From: Pseudomonadota bacterium
Lineage (GTDB): Bacteria; Pseudomonadota; Alphaproteobacteria; GCA-2731375
DNA: 56,192 nt
Reading direction: 5' to 3'
Assembly (NCBI GenBank): GCA_027623205.1
Contig: JAQBYC010000016.1
Span: 1-56,192, forward strand
The position numbers and the translations under genes are program-made. Below, piece by piece: positions 34,782 through 43,934 of this stretch; position 1 is the first letter of the stretch; the number at the start of each line of letters is the position of its first letter. The notes beneath the pieces were generated by a model, which was not told the DNA's origin, made no database searches, and worked only from the letters and a program-made list of their open reading frames with translations.

Positions 34782-36383
34782 CTAGGGCGCCTTGGCGCCA
34801 TCCTTGAACAATTTATATGTGATCGAGTCCAACAGGGCCTGGAACGAGGCATCCACGATATTGGGCGAAACCCCGACCGTGAACCAGCGCCTCCCCTGAC
34901 CGTCGGCGCTTTCGATCAGTACGCGGGTGACCGCCCCGGTACCGCCATCCAGAATTCGCACCTTGAAGTCCACCAGATCCAGATCCGCAATATTGGGCGC
35001 GAAGCGGCCGATATCCTTGCGCAGGGCGTTGTCCAGGGCATTGACGGGGCCGTTGCCTTCGGACACGGACATGATCTCGCGGCCATCCACCGACAGCTTG
35101 ACCGTTGCTTCCGAGACGGTGATCAGCGCACCTTTTGCGTTGTGGCGCCTCTCGACCATGACGCGAAAACCTTTAACATCAAAATAGTCCGGCACCTCGC
35201 CCATAACGCGCCGCGCCATCAGTTCAAAACTCGCCTCGGCCCCGTCATAGGCATAACCTTCGAACTCGCGCTGCTTCACTTCCTCCAACAGGCGGTCAAC
35301 CTTTGGGTGTTTGGCATCAATCTCGATACCGATCTCGGCCAAACGGGCCAGGATGTTGGAGCGGCCCGCCTGATTGGAAACCAGAACCTGGCGGCTATTG
35401 CCCACCAGTGCGGGTTCGATATGCTCGTAGGTCCGGGGATCTTTCAGCACGGCGGAAACATGCAGCCCCCCTTTGTGGGCGAAAGCCGAGGCGCCCACAT
35501 AGGGCGCCTGGCGCGCGGGCGCGCGGTTCAGCAATTCATCCAGCAAATGCGACGTCGCGGTCAGATGGCGCAGGCCGTCGGCGTCAATACCGGTTTCGAA
35601 ATTCTCGGCAAAGCCTGGCTTCAGGGCCAGGGTGGGGATCAGGGCGACCAGATCCGCATTGCCGCAACGTTCGCCCAAGCCGTTCAGACTGCCTTGAATA
35701 TGGCGCACCCCGGCCTGTACCGCCGCCAAACTGCCGGCAATGGCGTTCCCCGTATCGTTGTGGCAGTGGATGCCCAGGTGATCGCCGGGGATCTGCCTTG
35801 CGACCTCGCCGACAATGCGGGCGATTTCATGGGGCAGGGCGCCGCCGTTGGTATCGCACAGAACGACCCAGCGGGCACCGGCATCCAGGGCCGATTTCAG
35901 GCAGGCCAGGGCGAAGTCCGGATTGGCTTTGTAGCCATCAAAGAAATGTTCCGCGTCGAACAGCGCCTCGTGACCCTTGGCGACGCCGGCGGCGATGGAC
36001 TGGCCGATCATCGCCACATTCTCGGATCGTTCGATGCCCAAGGCCAGGTCAACGTGATAGTCCCAGGTCTTGCCGACCAGACAGACCGCGCCCACGGGGG
36101 CGCCCAGCACGGCGGCCAGCCCGGGGTCATTGTCCGCGCTGCGTCCAGGCCGCTTGGTCATGCCAAAGGCGGTAAATGTGGCGCGCTTCAGGGTCGGCGG
36201 GTTTTCGAAAAAACTGTTGTCGGTGGGATTGGCGCCGGGCCAACCGCCTTCAATATAGTCCACGCCCAGACGGTCCAGAGCCTCGGCGATGGCGCGCTTG
36301 TCCTCGACCGAAAAATCGACGCCGGAGGTCTGCGCCCCATCCCGCAAGGTCGTATCGAAAATATAAAGCCGTTCTTTCGCCAT
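34782..36383 (-). CDS. cimA: (R)-citramalate synthase
   Basis: A 533-residue protein of the isopropylmalate synthase family that condenses pyruvate with acetyl-CoA to citramalate, the first step of the pyruvate route to isoleucine. The catalytic segment FDTTLRDGAQTSGVDFS opens the TIM barrel, with the HCHNDTGNAIAGSLAAV metal motif. The C-terminal LeuA-like dimer domain (about residues 390-525) would bind the feedback inhibitor. CimA-type members keep DGAQTSG where LeuA has DGEQ. The start at 36383 fits the family. It lies 4 nt after the cysS stop. Confidence 0.92.
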   Translation of the reverse strand: MAKERLYIFDTTLRDGAQTSGVDFSVEDKRAIAEALDRLGVDYIEGGWPGANPTDNSFFENPPTLKRATFTAFGMTKRPGRSADNDPGLAAVLGAPVGAVCLVGKTWDYHVDLALGIERSENVAMIGQSIAAGVAKGHEALFDAEHFFDGYKANPDFALACLKSALDAGARWVVLCDTNGGALPHEIARIVGEVARQIPGDHLGIHCHNDTGNAIAGSLAAVQAGVRHIQGSLNGLGERCGNADLVALIPTLALKPGFAENFETGIDADGLRHLTATSHLLDELLNRAPARQAPYVGASAFAHKGGLHVSAVLKDPRTYEHIEPALVGNSRQVLVSNQAGRSNILARLAEIGIEIDAKHPKVDRLLEEVKQREFEGYAYDGAEASFELMARRVMGEVPDYFDVKGFRVMVERRHNAKGALITVSEATVKLSVDGREIMSVSEGNGPVNALDNALRKDIGRFAPNIADLDLVDFKVRILDGGTGAVTRVLIESADGQGRRWFTVGVSPNIVDASFQALLDSITYKLFKDGAKAP

Positions 36384-36387
36384 CGGT

Positions 36388-37755
36388 CTATCCCCCCCGC
36401 CGCCATGTGGTGGCCCCGGCGCCGTCTTCCAGCACGATGCCCCTTGCCGCCAGTTCGTCACGAATACGATCCGAGGTCGCGAAATCCTTGTCCTGGCGCG
36501 CCTGACGCCGCTGTTCGATCAAACCTTCGATCGCGTCCGCCGACAGATCGTCATCGGCCCCCTGCCCCCGGAACCAGGCCTCGGGCGTGCTCTGCAGCAG
36601 ACCCAATACCTCGCCGACGGCTTTGAGCGAAGACGCCGCGGCCCCGTCGCCTGCCATGGCCTGATCGGCCAGGCGGTGCATTTCCGCAATCGCCTTGGGC
36701 GTGTTCAGGTCATCGCACAAGGCGGCTTCCACGGCTTCGGGCAAATCTGCGGCAGCATCCACATCGCCGATGGCCCGATACCAGCGGTCCAGTATGCGCC
36801 GGGACTCGGCAACAAGATCCTTGGTGAAGTCCAACGGTTGACGATAGTGCGCCGAAAGCAACGTCAAACGGATGGCTTCGCCCGGTTGCTCGGCCAATAA
36901 GTCATGCACGGTCAAAAAGTTGCCCAGGGATTTGGACATCTTCTCGCCGCCAACCGTGACATGGCCGTTATGCATCCAGTAGTTGGCGAAGGCCGCGCCA
37001 TCATGGGCGCAGGTACTTTGCGCCAGTTCGTTCTGGTGATGGGGAAACACCAGGTCGATGCCGCCGCCATGAATATCAAAAGTTTCACCCAACAACGCCT
37101 CGGCCATGACGGAGCATTCCAGATGCCAGCCGGGCCGGCCCCTGCCCCAGGGGCTATCCCATCCCGGCTGCTGATCGGTGGATGGCTTCCACAGGACAAA
37201 GTCCATGGCGTTGCGCTTGTAGGGGGCCACCTCAACCCGGGCGCCCGCGATCAACTCGTCCTGGCTGCGCCGGGAAAAAACGCCGTAGTCGTCCATGGAC
37301 GTGGTATCGAACAGCACATGGCCATCCGCGGCATAAGCATGGCTCTTGGCAATCAACGTCTCGGCCATGGCAATCATGCCGTCAACATAATCCGTGGCAC
37401 GGGGCTCGTGATCGGGGGGCAAGGCATTCAAGGCCGCCATGTCGGCATGAAAAACCTGCGTGGTTTTCGCCGTCACTTCAGCGATACTCTGACCGCGTTC
37501 GTGCGCCCGATCGATAATCTTGTCATCTATGTCCGTGATATTCCGGACGTAGATTACCATCGCGTAGCGGCGGCGCAGCAGCCGCACAAAACTGTCGAAT
37601 ACCACCACCGGCCTGGCATTGCCCACATGGGCAAGGTCATAAACCGTGGGGCCGCAGACATAGAGGCGCACCTCACCGGCCCGCATGGGCGAGAAGGTTT
37701 CCTTGGTTCGGGTCGTGGTATTGTGAATCTGCAATGGTTTTTGCATTGTGGGCAT
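36388..37755 (-). CDS. cysS: cysteinyl-tRNA synthetase
   Basis: The 455-residue class I aminoacyl-tRNA synthetase charges tRNA-Cys. The zinc ligand Cys and the HIGH-type motif are in VCGPTVYDLAHVGNAR, with HVGN as usual in this enzyme. Other marks are WHLECSVMA, the GGGIDLVFPHHQNELAQS zinc region and GEKMSKSLGN with the KMSKS lysine. ATG 37755 and ATG 37746 are both possible starts; neither has a clear ribosome-binding site. It begins an operon with cimA. Confidence 0.95.
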   Translation of the reverse strand: MPTMQKPLQIHNTTTRTKETFSPMRAGEVRLYVCGPTVYDLAHVGNARPVVVFDSFVRLLRRRYAMVIYVRNITDIDDKIIDRAHERGQSIAEVTAKTTQVFHADMAALNALPPDHEPRATDYVDGMIAMAETLIAKSHAYAADGHVLFDTTSMDDYGVFSRRSQDELIAGARVEVAPYKRNAMDFVLWKPSTDQQPGWDSPWGRGRPGWHLECSVMAEALLGETFDIHGGGIDLVFPHHQNELAQSTCAHDGAAFANYWMHNGHVTVGGEKMSKSLGNFLTVHDLLAEQPGEAIRLTLLSAHYRQPLDFTKDLVAESRRILDRWYRAIGDVDAAADLPEAVEAALCDDLNTPKAIAEMHRLADQAMAGDGAAASSLKAVGEVLGLLQSTPEAWFRGQGADDDLSADAIEGLIEQRRQARQDKDFATSDRIRDELAARGIVLEDGAGATTWRRGG

Positions 37756-38127
37756 CGGGATCGGTCCCGTCGAAAAATTTCAGATGCAGGGTTTGTTCGC
37801 GCCGGAGTTTTGCAAGGCGCAGCGCCTTTTTTCTGGTCAGGCGCAACATCGGAAGGCACAGGCAAAACCAATACCGTTCCCGCCGGCGCATAAGCCCGGC
37901 AAGCTCGTAATTCGTAGGTATCGGTCGTTGCGCGGTGTCACGGCAAGCATCCTAATCTTCATCGCTCCACGAGCGACCGCGCCCTTATAGCGTCCGACCG
38001 CATGGGAAGTCCAGCGGCCCGAAACCAGATTGCCGGCAAACCCGGGTTTTGCAAACTGCTGGCGAAGCCAGCACGGATGCTTGATAATAGCGGTAAATAT
38101 GGCAGACAAACGAATACGGAGGAAATC
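37756..38127. other. divergent intergenic region upstream of cysS and the thiolase-like gene
   Basis: These 372 nt hold promoters for both sides. At 37814-37832 there is a 15-bp odd palindrome, AAGGCGC-A-GCGCCTT, followed by T residues on the plus strand, which resembles a small terminator but follows no plus-strand gene. A 72-codon minus-strand frame reaching into cysS is basic and unconvincing. The GGAGGA site of the thiolase-like gene lies at its right end. Confidence 0.5.
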
Positions 38128-39279
38128 ATGACCAGTCTTATGGACAAGTGCGCGGTCACGGGTATTGGCGAAACGGCCTATACGAAAAATTCGGGCAAAT
38201 CGGTCGTCGCCCTGCAGATGGAAGCCTCGTTGAAGGCGATCGCGGATGCGGGCTTGAAGCCGACCGATATCGACGGCGTGATCCCCTATGGCAGCCTTGA
38301 GGTCGTGGCGGAAGAATTCATCACCAATCTGGGCCTGCAGGATCTGCGTTTCTCGGCCGTTACGCCCCTGGGCGGCGCCAGCGCGGTGGCCGCTATTCAG
38401 GCGGCCGTTTCGGCCCTGGTCGCGGGCGTCGCCAATCACGTTCTGATCCCCATCGGGCGCAACGGTTCCTCGGGCGAACGCATTGGCGCGCGGGCTGCCG
38501 CCATGCCGCAATTCCGCACCGTTGGCGAATATGAAATGCCGTCCGGCAATATTGCGCCGCCACAGCTGTACGCGCATATGGCGCGGCGGCATATGGAGAT
38601 GTACGGCACCACATCGCGCCAACTGGCCGAAATCGCGGTGACCGTGCGTTCGAATGCCATCCTGAACGACAATGCGGTGATGCAAAAACCCATGACCATA
38701 GAGGATCATCAGAATTCCCGCATGATTTCGGACCCTCTGCGCCTGTTCGATTGCTGCCTGGAAAGCGACGGCGGCGCGGCGGTCATTATTTCCAGGGCCG
38801 AACAGGCCAGGGACTTGGCGCAAAGGCCGATCTACATCATGGGCGTGGCGGAGGGTCATCCGGATTCTCCCTCTACCATCACCCAGCGCCCGGACATGAC
38901 CACCCTGGGCACGGCAAAGGCCGCGCCGAGGGCTTTCGGCATGGCCGGCGTCAGCCATAAGGATATCGACGTCGCCGAAATCTACGACTGCTTCACCTAT
39001 ATCGTAATGTGTCAACTGGAAGATCTGGGCTTCTGCAAAAAGGGCGAAGGCGGGGATTTCGTTTCCAACGGCCGCATTGCCCTGGACGGCGAACTGCCCA
39101 TCAACACCCACGGTGGGTTGCTCTCGCAGTCTCACATCATCGGTATGAATCACGTCTGTGAACTGGTCAAACAGTTGCGCGGAAATGCCGGCAAGGCCCA
39201 GGTGGCCAACGCGGAAATCGGCCTGGTCACCGGTTATGGCGATATGGGCGATGGCGCCGTCGCCATCATGCGGAATTAA
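38128..39279 (+). CDS. thiolase-like protein (lipid-transfer/SCP-x family)
   Basis: A 383-residue thiolase-fold protein. Where thiolases have the acylated Cys, this has GGASAVAAIQAAV with Ser, and the C-terminal GHP motif is replaced by GGLLSQSHIIGMNHV. It should therefore not catalyse normal thiolysis. Relatives such as Ltp2 pair with a DUF35 protein and act as retro-aldolases or acyl transferases. The next gene, 4 nt downstream, is exactly such a DUF35 protein. The start has a strong GGAGGA site. Confidence 0.85.
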   Translation: MTSLMDKCAVTGIGETAYTKNSGKSVVALQMEASLKAIADAGLKPTDIDGVIPYGSLEVVAEEFITNLGLQDLRFSAVTPLGGASAVAAIQAAVSALVAGVANHVLIPIGRNGSSGERIGARAAAMPQFRTVGEYEMPSGNIAPPQLYAHMARRHMEMYGTTSRQLAEIAVTVRSNAILNDNAVMQKPMTIEDHQNSRMISDPLRLFDCCLESDGGAAVIISRAEQARDLAQRPIYIMGVAEGHPDSPSTITQRPDMTTLGTAKAAPRAFGMAGVSHKDIDVAEIYDCFTYIVMCQLEDLGFCKKGEGGDFVSNGRIALDGELPINTHGGLLSQSHIIGMNHVCELVKQLRGNAGKAQVANAEIGLVTGYGDMGDGAVAIMRN

Positions 39280-39283
39280 CCCA

Positions 39284-39709
39284 ATGTCAAATACCATGCC
39301 AGATACCACTTACGACAAACCCATGCCGCCCCTGAACCGGGACAGCAAACCGTTTTGGGACAGTCTGAAAGACCACGCCATGCGCCTGCAGCGGTGCGCC
39401 GATTGCGGTAAAGTCCGGCACTATCCCCGACCGGTATGCGATAGCTGCTATTCCATGGAAGTGGATTGGATGCGAGCCAGCGGCCGGGGCAAGATACATA
39501 GCTGGACCATTACGCATCATGCCTTCCATCCCGGTTTCCTAGGTAACCTGCCCCTAGCGCTGGTCACCGTGGATCTGGACGAAGGCGTCCGCATATGCGC
39601 CCAGATCAGGGATCTGGCGCCGGACCAACTGCGTGTCGGCATGCCGGTTCGCGTGGATTATGAAGACGCCACGGCTGATTTGACCCTGCCCGTATTCCGC
39701 CCCGCCTGA
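39284..39709 (+). CDS. Zn-ribbon/OB-fold protein (DUF35 family), partner of the thiolase-like protein
   Basis: A 141-residue protein. The Zn ribbon has four cysteines in the pattern CADCGK then CDSCY, followed by an OB fold (SWTITHHAFHPGF, LVTVDLDEGVRICAQI). DUF35 proteins bind acyl-CoA and form complexes with thiolase-like subunits. It follows the thiolase-like gene by 4 nt, and an SDR gene follows by 14 nt, so the three likely act on one CoA-bound substrate. Confidence 0.88.
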   Translation: MSNTMPDTTYDKPMPPLNRDSKPFWDSLKDHAMRLQRCADCGKVRHYPRPVCDSCYSMEVDWMRASGRGKIHSWTITHHAFHPGFLGNLPLALVTVDLDEGVRICAQIRDLAPDQLRVGMPVRVDYEDATADLTLPVFRPA

Positions 39710-39723
39710 TACCTCAGGGCGCC

Positions 39724-40515
39724 ATGACGGAGCAGGTCACGAAGGTCGCCGTCGTTACCGGCGCCGCACGGGGCATCGGGCGGGCAACAGTGGAAAAATT
39801 CCTCTGCGAAGGCTGGCATGTGGCGCTGCTCGACATCGATGGCGAGACCCTTGCACGGACCGTCGAGGCTCTAACCACTTCCAATTCCGCATTGGGCCGG
39901 CTCATGGCGGTTACCTGCGATGTGGCGGAGCCTGAACAGGTGCAAGGGGCCATTGAACAGGTTGTGGCCCGTTTCGGTCGTATCGACGCCCTGGTGAACA
40001 ACGCCGGCACCGCCGTGTTCAAACCCTTGTTGCAAACAACCTTCGCGGAATGGCGCCGCGTATTGGACGTCAACCTGAGCGGCCCGTTTCTCTGCAGTCA
40101 GGCCTGCGCGCCGGTGATGATCGCGGGTGGCGGCGGCAGCATCGTCAACATCACCTCCATATCCGGATTACGCGCAAGCACCTTGCGGGTCGCCTACGGC
40201 ACCTCCAAGGCCGGTCTCATGCACCTGACAAAACAGCAGGCTGCGGAATTGGGCGAGGTTGGTATTCGGGTCAACGGCGTGTCCCCGGGCCCGGTCGACA
40301 CCGCCATGGCCAAGGCCGTGCACAGCCAGGCAATCCGCGCCGATTACCATGATGCTATTCCCCTGAACCGTTATGGCCTGGAACAGGAGATTGCCGAAGC
40401 CATCTGGTTCCTGTGCAGTGATCGAGCAAGTTATATCACCGGACAAATCCTGGCCGTGGATGGCGGCTTTGATGCGGTAGGCATCGGTTTGCCAAGCTTG
40501 CGAAAAGACCCATAG
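39724..40515 (+). CDS. short-chain dehydrogenase/reductase (3-oxoacyl-ACP reductase-like)
   Basis: A 263-residue classical SDR: cofactor motif TGAARGIGRATVEKF, the Asp in ALLDIDGE favouring NAD, NNAG at the expected place, Ser in NITSISG, and the catalytic Tyr-x-x-x-Lys in AYGTSKAGLMHL. C-terminal ITGQILAVDGGFDAVG is typical. It is the last gene of the thiolase-like/DUF35 operon. The substrate is unknown. Confidence 0.88.
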   Translation: MTEQVTKVAVVTGAARGIGRATVEKFLCEGWHVALLDIDGETLARTVEALTTSNSALGRLMAVTCDVAEPEQVQGAIEQVVARFGRIDALVNNAGTAVFKPLLQTTFAEWRRVLDVNLSGPFLCSQACAPVMIAGGGGSIVNITSISGLRASTLRVAYGTSKAGLMHLTKQQAAELGEVGIRVNGVSPGPVDTAMAKAVHSQAIRADYHDAIPLNRYGLEQEIAEAIWFLCSDRASYITGQILAVDGGFDAVGIGLPSLRKDP

Positions 40516-40580
40516 GGATCGTACCGATAACCATAGCCTGGACTGGCCGGTTTCGCCTCCTGGCTTGGCCCTTGTCTGTA

Positions 40581-40608
40581 TGTAGTGTACAGTTCATTGT
40601 ATGCTACA
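40581..40608. promoter_or_regulatory. imperfect dyad upstream of the MAPEG gene (operator-like)
   Basis: TGTAGTGTAC and GTATGCTACA are inverted arms (8 of 10 positions pair) with an 8-nt spacer, 42 nt before the MAPEG start. The arrangement is like a TetR-type operator. No regulator gene is adjacent. Confidence 0.4.
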
Positions 40609-40649
40609 ATATCTATGGTTAATGTTCATAAATTATACGGAGAATTGTT

Positions 40650-41039
40650 ATGACTGTTGAATTATCGATGTTGTTCTGGGCCGTCGTCCTGACCTTCGGC
40701 CAAGTGTTGGTCGCCGTCCTATTGGCCATGATGCAGGTCGGCCTGCCCACGCTCGCGGGCAATCGGGAAGATGTGGTGGTAACCGGCATGGCGGCTCGGG
40801 CCAAACGGGCGCACCTGAACATGCTGGAAAGCCTGGTCCTGTTCGCGGCATTGGTATTGATCGTGCAGGTGGCCGGCCTGAGCAACGCCACCACCGTGCT
40901 TGGCGCGCAAATTTTTGTCATTGCCCGGCTTGCCCACGCAGTGATTTATCTGGCCGGCGTGCCGTGGCTTCGTACCGCCGCTTGGGGGGTTTCTGTTGTC
41001 GGCCTGATAATGATCGCCCTGCCCATTATTTCTGCCTAA
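40650..41039 (+). CDS. MAPEG family membrane protein
   Basis: A 129-residue protein with four membrane helices, matching the MAPEG fold (membrane-associated eicosanoid and glutathione metabolism). The conserved loop GNREDVVVTGMAARAKRAHLNMLES carries the family pattern of Arg-x-x-x-Asn-x-x-Glu between helices 1 and 2, and ARLAHAVIYLAGVPWLRTA follows. Bacterial members are poorly characterised; glutathione use is possible. A GGAG site precedes the start. A short hairpin (GTTCGG/CCGAAC) lies just after the stop. Confidence 0.86.
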   Translation: MTVELSMLFWAVVLTFGQVLVAVLLAMMQVGLPTLAGNREDVVVTGMAARAKRAHLNMLESLVLFAALVLIVQVAGLSNATTVLGAQIFVIARLAHAVIYLAGVPWLRTAAWGVSVVGLIMIALPIISA

Positions 41040-41354
41040 AGGTTCGGCCAGCAACCGAACTGCGTCGGGTCTGGCAGTGATTTCCACCGTCAGATCCGGC
41101 GCGGTTATTTGGTAAACAGGGCTGGGGTGGCTCCCGCGCTGACGCAACTGGCCGTTGTCGGTCGTTTTTATCCCAGGTCGCAGGCAACATTTGCTGTTGC
41201 GTTCTTAGCGTCATCCTTGTCTTATTGCCATTGCTGCAGTTTTTGCGTGCATTAGGAACGAAGGGCGCGCGATGAAAAATCCGTTTGCGGGCGAAGCGAA
41301 GCGAACTTCTCCCATGGCCGGGCGAAAGCCATACGGGCTTCGTCAATAGAGCGG
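41040..41354. other. intergenic region before the histidine kinase
   Basis: These 315 nt hold the short hairpin GTTCGG/CCGAAC at about 41042-41060, just after the MAPEG stop, and otherwise nothing I recognise. The kinase promoter should lie here. Confidence 0.5.
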
Positions 41355-43391
41355 ATGGCATCCCCATACGCAGAAACCAGCCGCGGTTCCAGACCGCCCT
41401 CCGGTCGGGAAGAACTGTTGCGCGAAATCGAAAGATTGCGCCGTTGTGTTGCGGCACTGGAAACTGAACAGGGCGTAGCCGGCGCCTCGACTGAACCGGC
41501 AAGCGCGACGGATGAAGCCCGGCATTTTGCGGTTGCATTCGAAGCCAATCCGGAAATCGTAACAATTACCTGCGCCGAGGATGGCCAGTTTATCAATGCC
41601 AACCAACGTTTTTTAGAATATACCGGCCTGAAGAAGAACCAGGTCATCGGGAAGACGACCGGCGATTTGCGCCTTTGGCCCGATCAAGCCCAGCGGGCGC
41701 ACTATGTAGAAGCGCTCAGTCAGGATGGACGTGTACGTGATTTCCCCGTCTGTGTGCCGGCGCCGCGCGGCGGCATGGATCACTTCCTTCTTTGCACCGA
41801 TCAAATTGAACTCGATGGCATCGCAGCCTTTCTGACCGTGGCCCGGCGTATCACAGAACAACGGCAGCTCGAAACGGCCTTGCGGCTAAGTGAAGCCCGC
41901 TTTCAGGACTTTGCGGCCATCGGTTCGGACTGGCTGTGGGAATTGGATGCGGACCTGCGTTATACCTATTTCTCGGATCGCTTCTCGGAACTGACCGGGT
42001 TTTCCACTGGCCACGCACTGGGCAAGACACGGCAACAAGCGGTTAAGGCCGACCCTGATTGCGACCTGTGGCGAGGCCACGAAAAGGATCTTGGAGCACG
42101 CCGGCCATTTCGCGATTTTCGCTTTGCCTATGCCCCTGACGACGGGCATGTGCGTCATTGGTCAGAAAGCGGCAAGCCAATTTTTGATGATCACGGCGAC
42201 TTCCAGGGCTATCGGGGCACCGGTACGGACATTACGGCCGAAGTCGAAGCGCAAAGCAAGGCTGCCGATTTTCAGCAACGTTTCATCACGGCGGTGGAAC
42301 ATATGCCCCAGAGCGTTGCCCTTTATGACAAAAATGACCGGTTGGTGCATTTCAACGAGCGCTATCGAAAATTGACCCGAGGCGTCGAGGATATCGCCAG
42401 GCTGGGCGAAACCTTCGAAAATATTCTGCGGGCCCATGTGGCGCGCGGCATCCTGAAGAATATCGGTGAAGATCAGGAAGTCTGGATTCAGGCCCGTCTG
42501 GAACAACATCGACATCCAAGCGATCCGATCGAACTGTCGCATTCGGAATCACTTTATGACGTGCGCGAATACCGAACGCCGGATGGCGGCACGCTGCTGA
42601 TCATGGCTGATATTACCGAGCGGCAGATGGCGGAATTAAATTTGCGCAAGGCCAAGGATGAAGCCGAGTTCGCCGATCGTGCAAAAACCGAATTCCTGGC
42701 AAATATGAGCCACGAACTGCGTACGCCCTTGAACGCCGTTATCGGCTTCTCCCAAATACTGGCCATGGGCATCCATGGCTCCCTGAACGAAAAACAGAGC
42801 GAGCACCTCGATTATGTCGTCAAATCAGGCGAGCATTTGCTGGATCTAATCAGCGATATCCTTGATATTTCGAAAATTGAGGTGGGCCGGGCTGAATTGT
42901 CGGAAGCGCTATGCGACGTCGAAAATATCGTCAGCAGTTGCGTCAATATGATCAAGGCGAAGTCCGACGAAGCCGCCCTGCGCGTAACGACGGAAGTACA
43001 ATCCGGCCTGCCGGCACTTTGGTGCGATATCCGCATGATCAAGCAGATCCTGCTGAATTTATTGTCGAACGCCGTGAAGTTTACGCCGCCGGGCGGCCAA
43101 ATTACGGTCACGGCGCTACAGGACAGCGAGGGCCTGTTTTGGTTCACAATTACCGACACCGGTATTGGCATCAGCGCTGATGCCCTGGCCAAGGCGATGT
43201 CCAAGTTTGGGCAAGTGGATAGCGCCATGAACCGCAAGCATCAGGGCGCCGGTCTGGGTCTGCCCCTGGCCTCATCCCTGACCCAACTGCACGGTGGTGG
43301 CTTGATCGTTGACAGCCAGTTGAACAAGGGCACCACCGTACGGGTCTGGCTACCGTCCGAACGACTACTGACGTTGGACAGCGCCTCCTAA
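41355..43391 (+). CDS. soluble PAS-domain sensor histidine kinase
   Basis: A 678-residue protein without membrane helices. An N-terminal coiled coil is followed by three PAS-like modules at about 55-170 (FEANPEIVTITCAEDG), 180-295 (SDWLWELDADLRYTYFS) and 305-425 (QSVALYDKNDRLVHFN). The phosphoacceptor is His453 in NMSHELRTPLNAVIGFS. The ATPase domain has the N box LLNLLSNAVKF, DTGIGIS and GAGLGLPL. It has no receiver domain, and no response regulator gene is adjacent, so its partner is elsewhere. Confidence 0.93.
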   Translation: MASPYAETSRGSRPPSGREELLREIERLRRCVAALETEQGVAGASTEPASATDEARHFAVAFEANPEIVTITCAEDGQFINANQRFLEYTGLKKNQVIGKTTGDLRLWPDQAQRAHYVEALSQDGRVRDFPVCVPAPRGGMDHFLLCTDQIELDGIAAFLTVARRITEQRQLETALRLSEARFQDFAAIGSDWLWELDADLRYTYFSDRFSELTGFSTGHALGKTRQQAVKADPDCDLWRGHEKDLGARRPFRDFRFAYAPDDGHVRHWSESGKPIFDDHGDFQGYRGTGTDITAEVEAQSKAADFQQRFITAVEHMPQSVALYDKNDRLVHFNERYRKLTRGVEDIARLGETFENILRAHVARGILKNIGEDQEVWIQARLEQHRHPSDPIELSHSESLYDVREYRTPDGGTLLIMADITERQMAELNLRKAKDEAEFADRAKTEFLANMSHELRTPLNAVIGFSQILAMGIHGSLNEKQSEHLDYVVKSGEHLLDLISDILDISKIEVGRAELSEALCDVENIVSSCVNMIKAKSDEAALRVTTEVQSGLPALWCDIRMIKQILLNLLSNAVKFTPPGGQITVTALQDSEGLFWFTITDTGIGISADALAKAMSKFGQVDSAMNRKHQGAGLGLPLASSLTQLHGGGLIVDSQLNKGTTVRVWLPSERLLTLDSAS

Positions 43392-43432
43392 ACCATGCTC
43401 TGATCCTTCTCCCTAGGAACATAGGAGACGGC

Positions 43433-43825
43433 ATGAAAATTCTGCAGCCAGCCGACTGGCCGCGCCCAAAGGGTTACAGCAACGGCATCGTTGCCCGTGG
43501 CCAACTGGTATTTCTGGCCGGTATCGTCGGCTGGAACGCCCAGGAGATTTTCGAGACAGACGATTTTACCGGTCAGGCCCGACAATGTTTCGCTAACATT
43601 ACCGCCCTGCTGCACGAAGCCGGGGCCAAACCCGAGCATCTGGTTCGCATGACTTGGTTCGTAAACGACCGGGCCGAATACCTCGCCGCGGGAAGCGCCC
43701 TTGGGGCGGCCTATAAGGAGTTTTTTGGACGGCATTACCCGGCCATGGCCGTTATCGGTGTTGAAGGTTTTGTGGAAACCGGCGCCAAACTGGAGATCGA
43801 GGCCACGGCGGTGATCCCGGATTGA
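43433..43825 (+). CDS. RidA/YjgF family protein
   Basis: A 130-residue second RidA-family member: NGIVARGQLVFLAGIVGW, CFANITALLHEAGAKPEHLVRMTWFV and PAMAVIGVEGFVETGAKLEIEATAVI. The usual Arg near residue 105 of canonical imine deaminases is replaced in this stretch, so it may belong to a non-deaminating subfamily. AGGAG lies 7 nt before the start. It is followed by the dyad promoter of the molybdenum hydroxylase operon and could end at that dyad. Confidence 0.85.
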   Translation: MKILQPADWPRPKGYSNGIVARGQLVFLAGIVGWNAQEIFETDDFTGQARQCFANITALLHEAGAKPEHLVRMTWFVNDRAEYLAAGSALGAAYKEFFGRHYPAMAVIGVEGFVETGAKLEIEATAVIPD

Positions 43826-43850
43826 CCTCGAACCGAAATTGGCCTGAGCC

Positions 43851-43894
43851 ATAGTCAAATATTGTTTGGGTACCCAACAATATTTGACTATAAT
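43851..43894 (+). promoter_or_regulatory. promoter overlapped by a 41-bp near-perfect palindrome (operator) of the hcr-like operon
   Basis: Arms ATAGTCAAATATTGT and ACAATATTTGACTAT are perfectly inverted around TTGGGTACCCA (43851-43891). The right arm runs into TATAAT at 43889-43894, and TTGGGT at 43866-43871 lies 17 nt upstream as a possible -35. A repressor on the dyad would block this promoter. As RNA it would also form a strong hairpin able to insulate the upstream RidA gene. The first coding start is 41 nt downstream. Confidence 0.65.
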
Positions 43895-43934
43895 CCGCTC
43901 ATCGAAACCGGACCATCGATGCAGGAGAAATATC

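Noticed and set aside
34410-36626. 738-codon plus-strand ORF opposite trmJ, cimA and the cysS end
   Set aside because: It crosses three well-supported genes on the other strand and shows only reverse-complement composition.
37673-37891. 72-codon basic minus-strand ORF overlapping the cysS start
   Set aside because: It overlaps cysS in another frame by over 80 nt and has no clear ribosome-binding site.
37837-39309. 490-codon minus-strand ORF opposite the thiolase-like gene
   Set aside because: The opposite strand encodes a thiolase-like protein with a strong ribosome-binding site and operon context.
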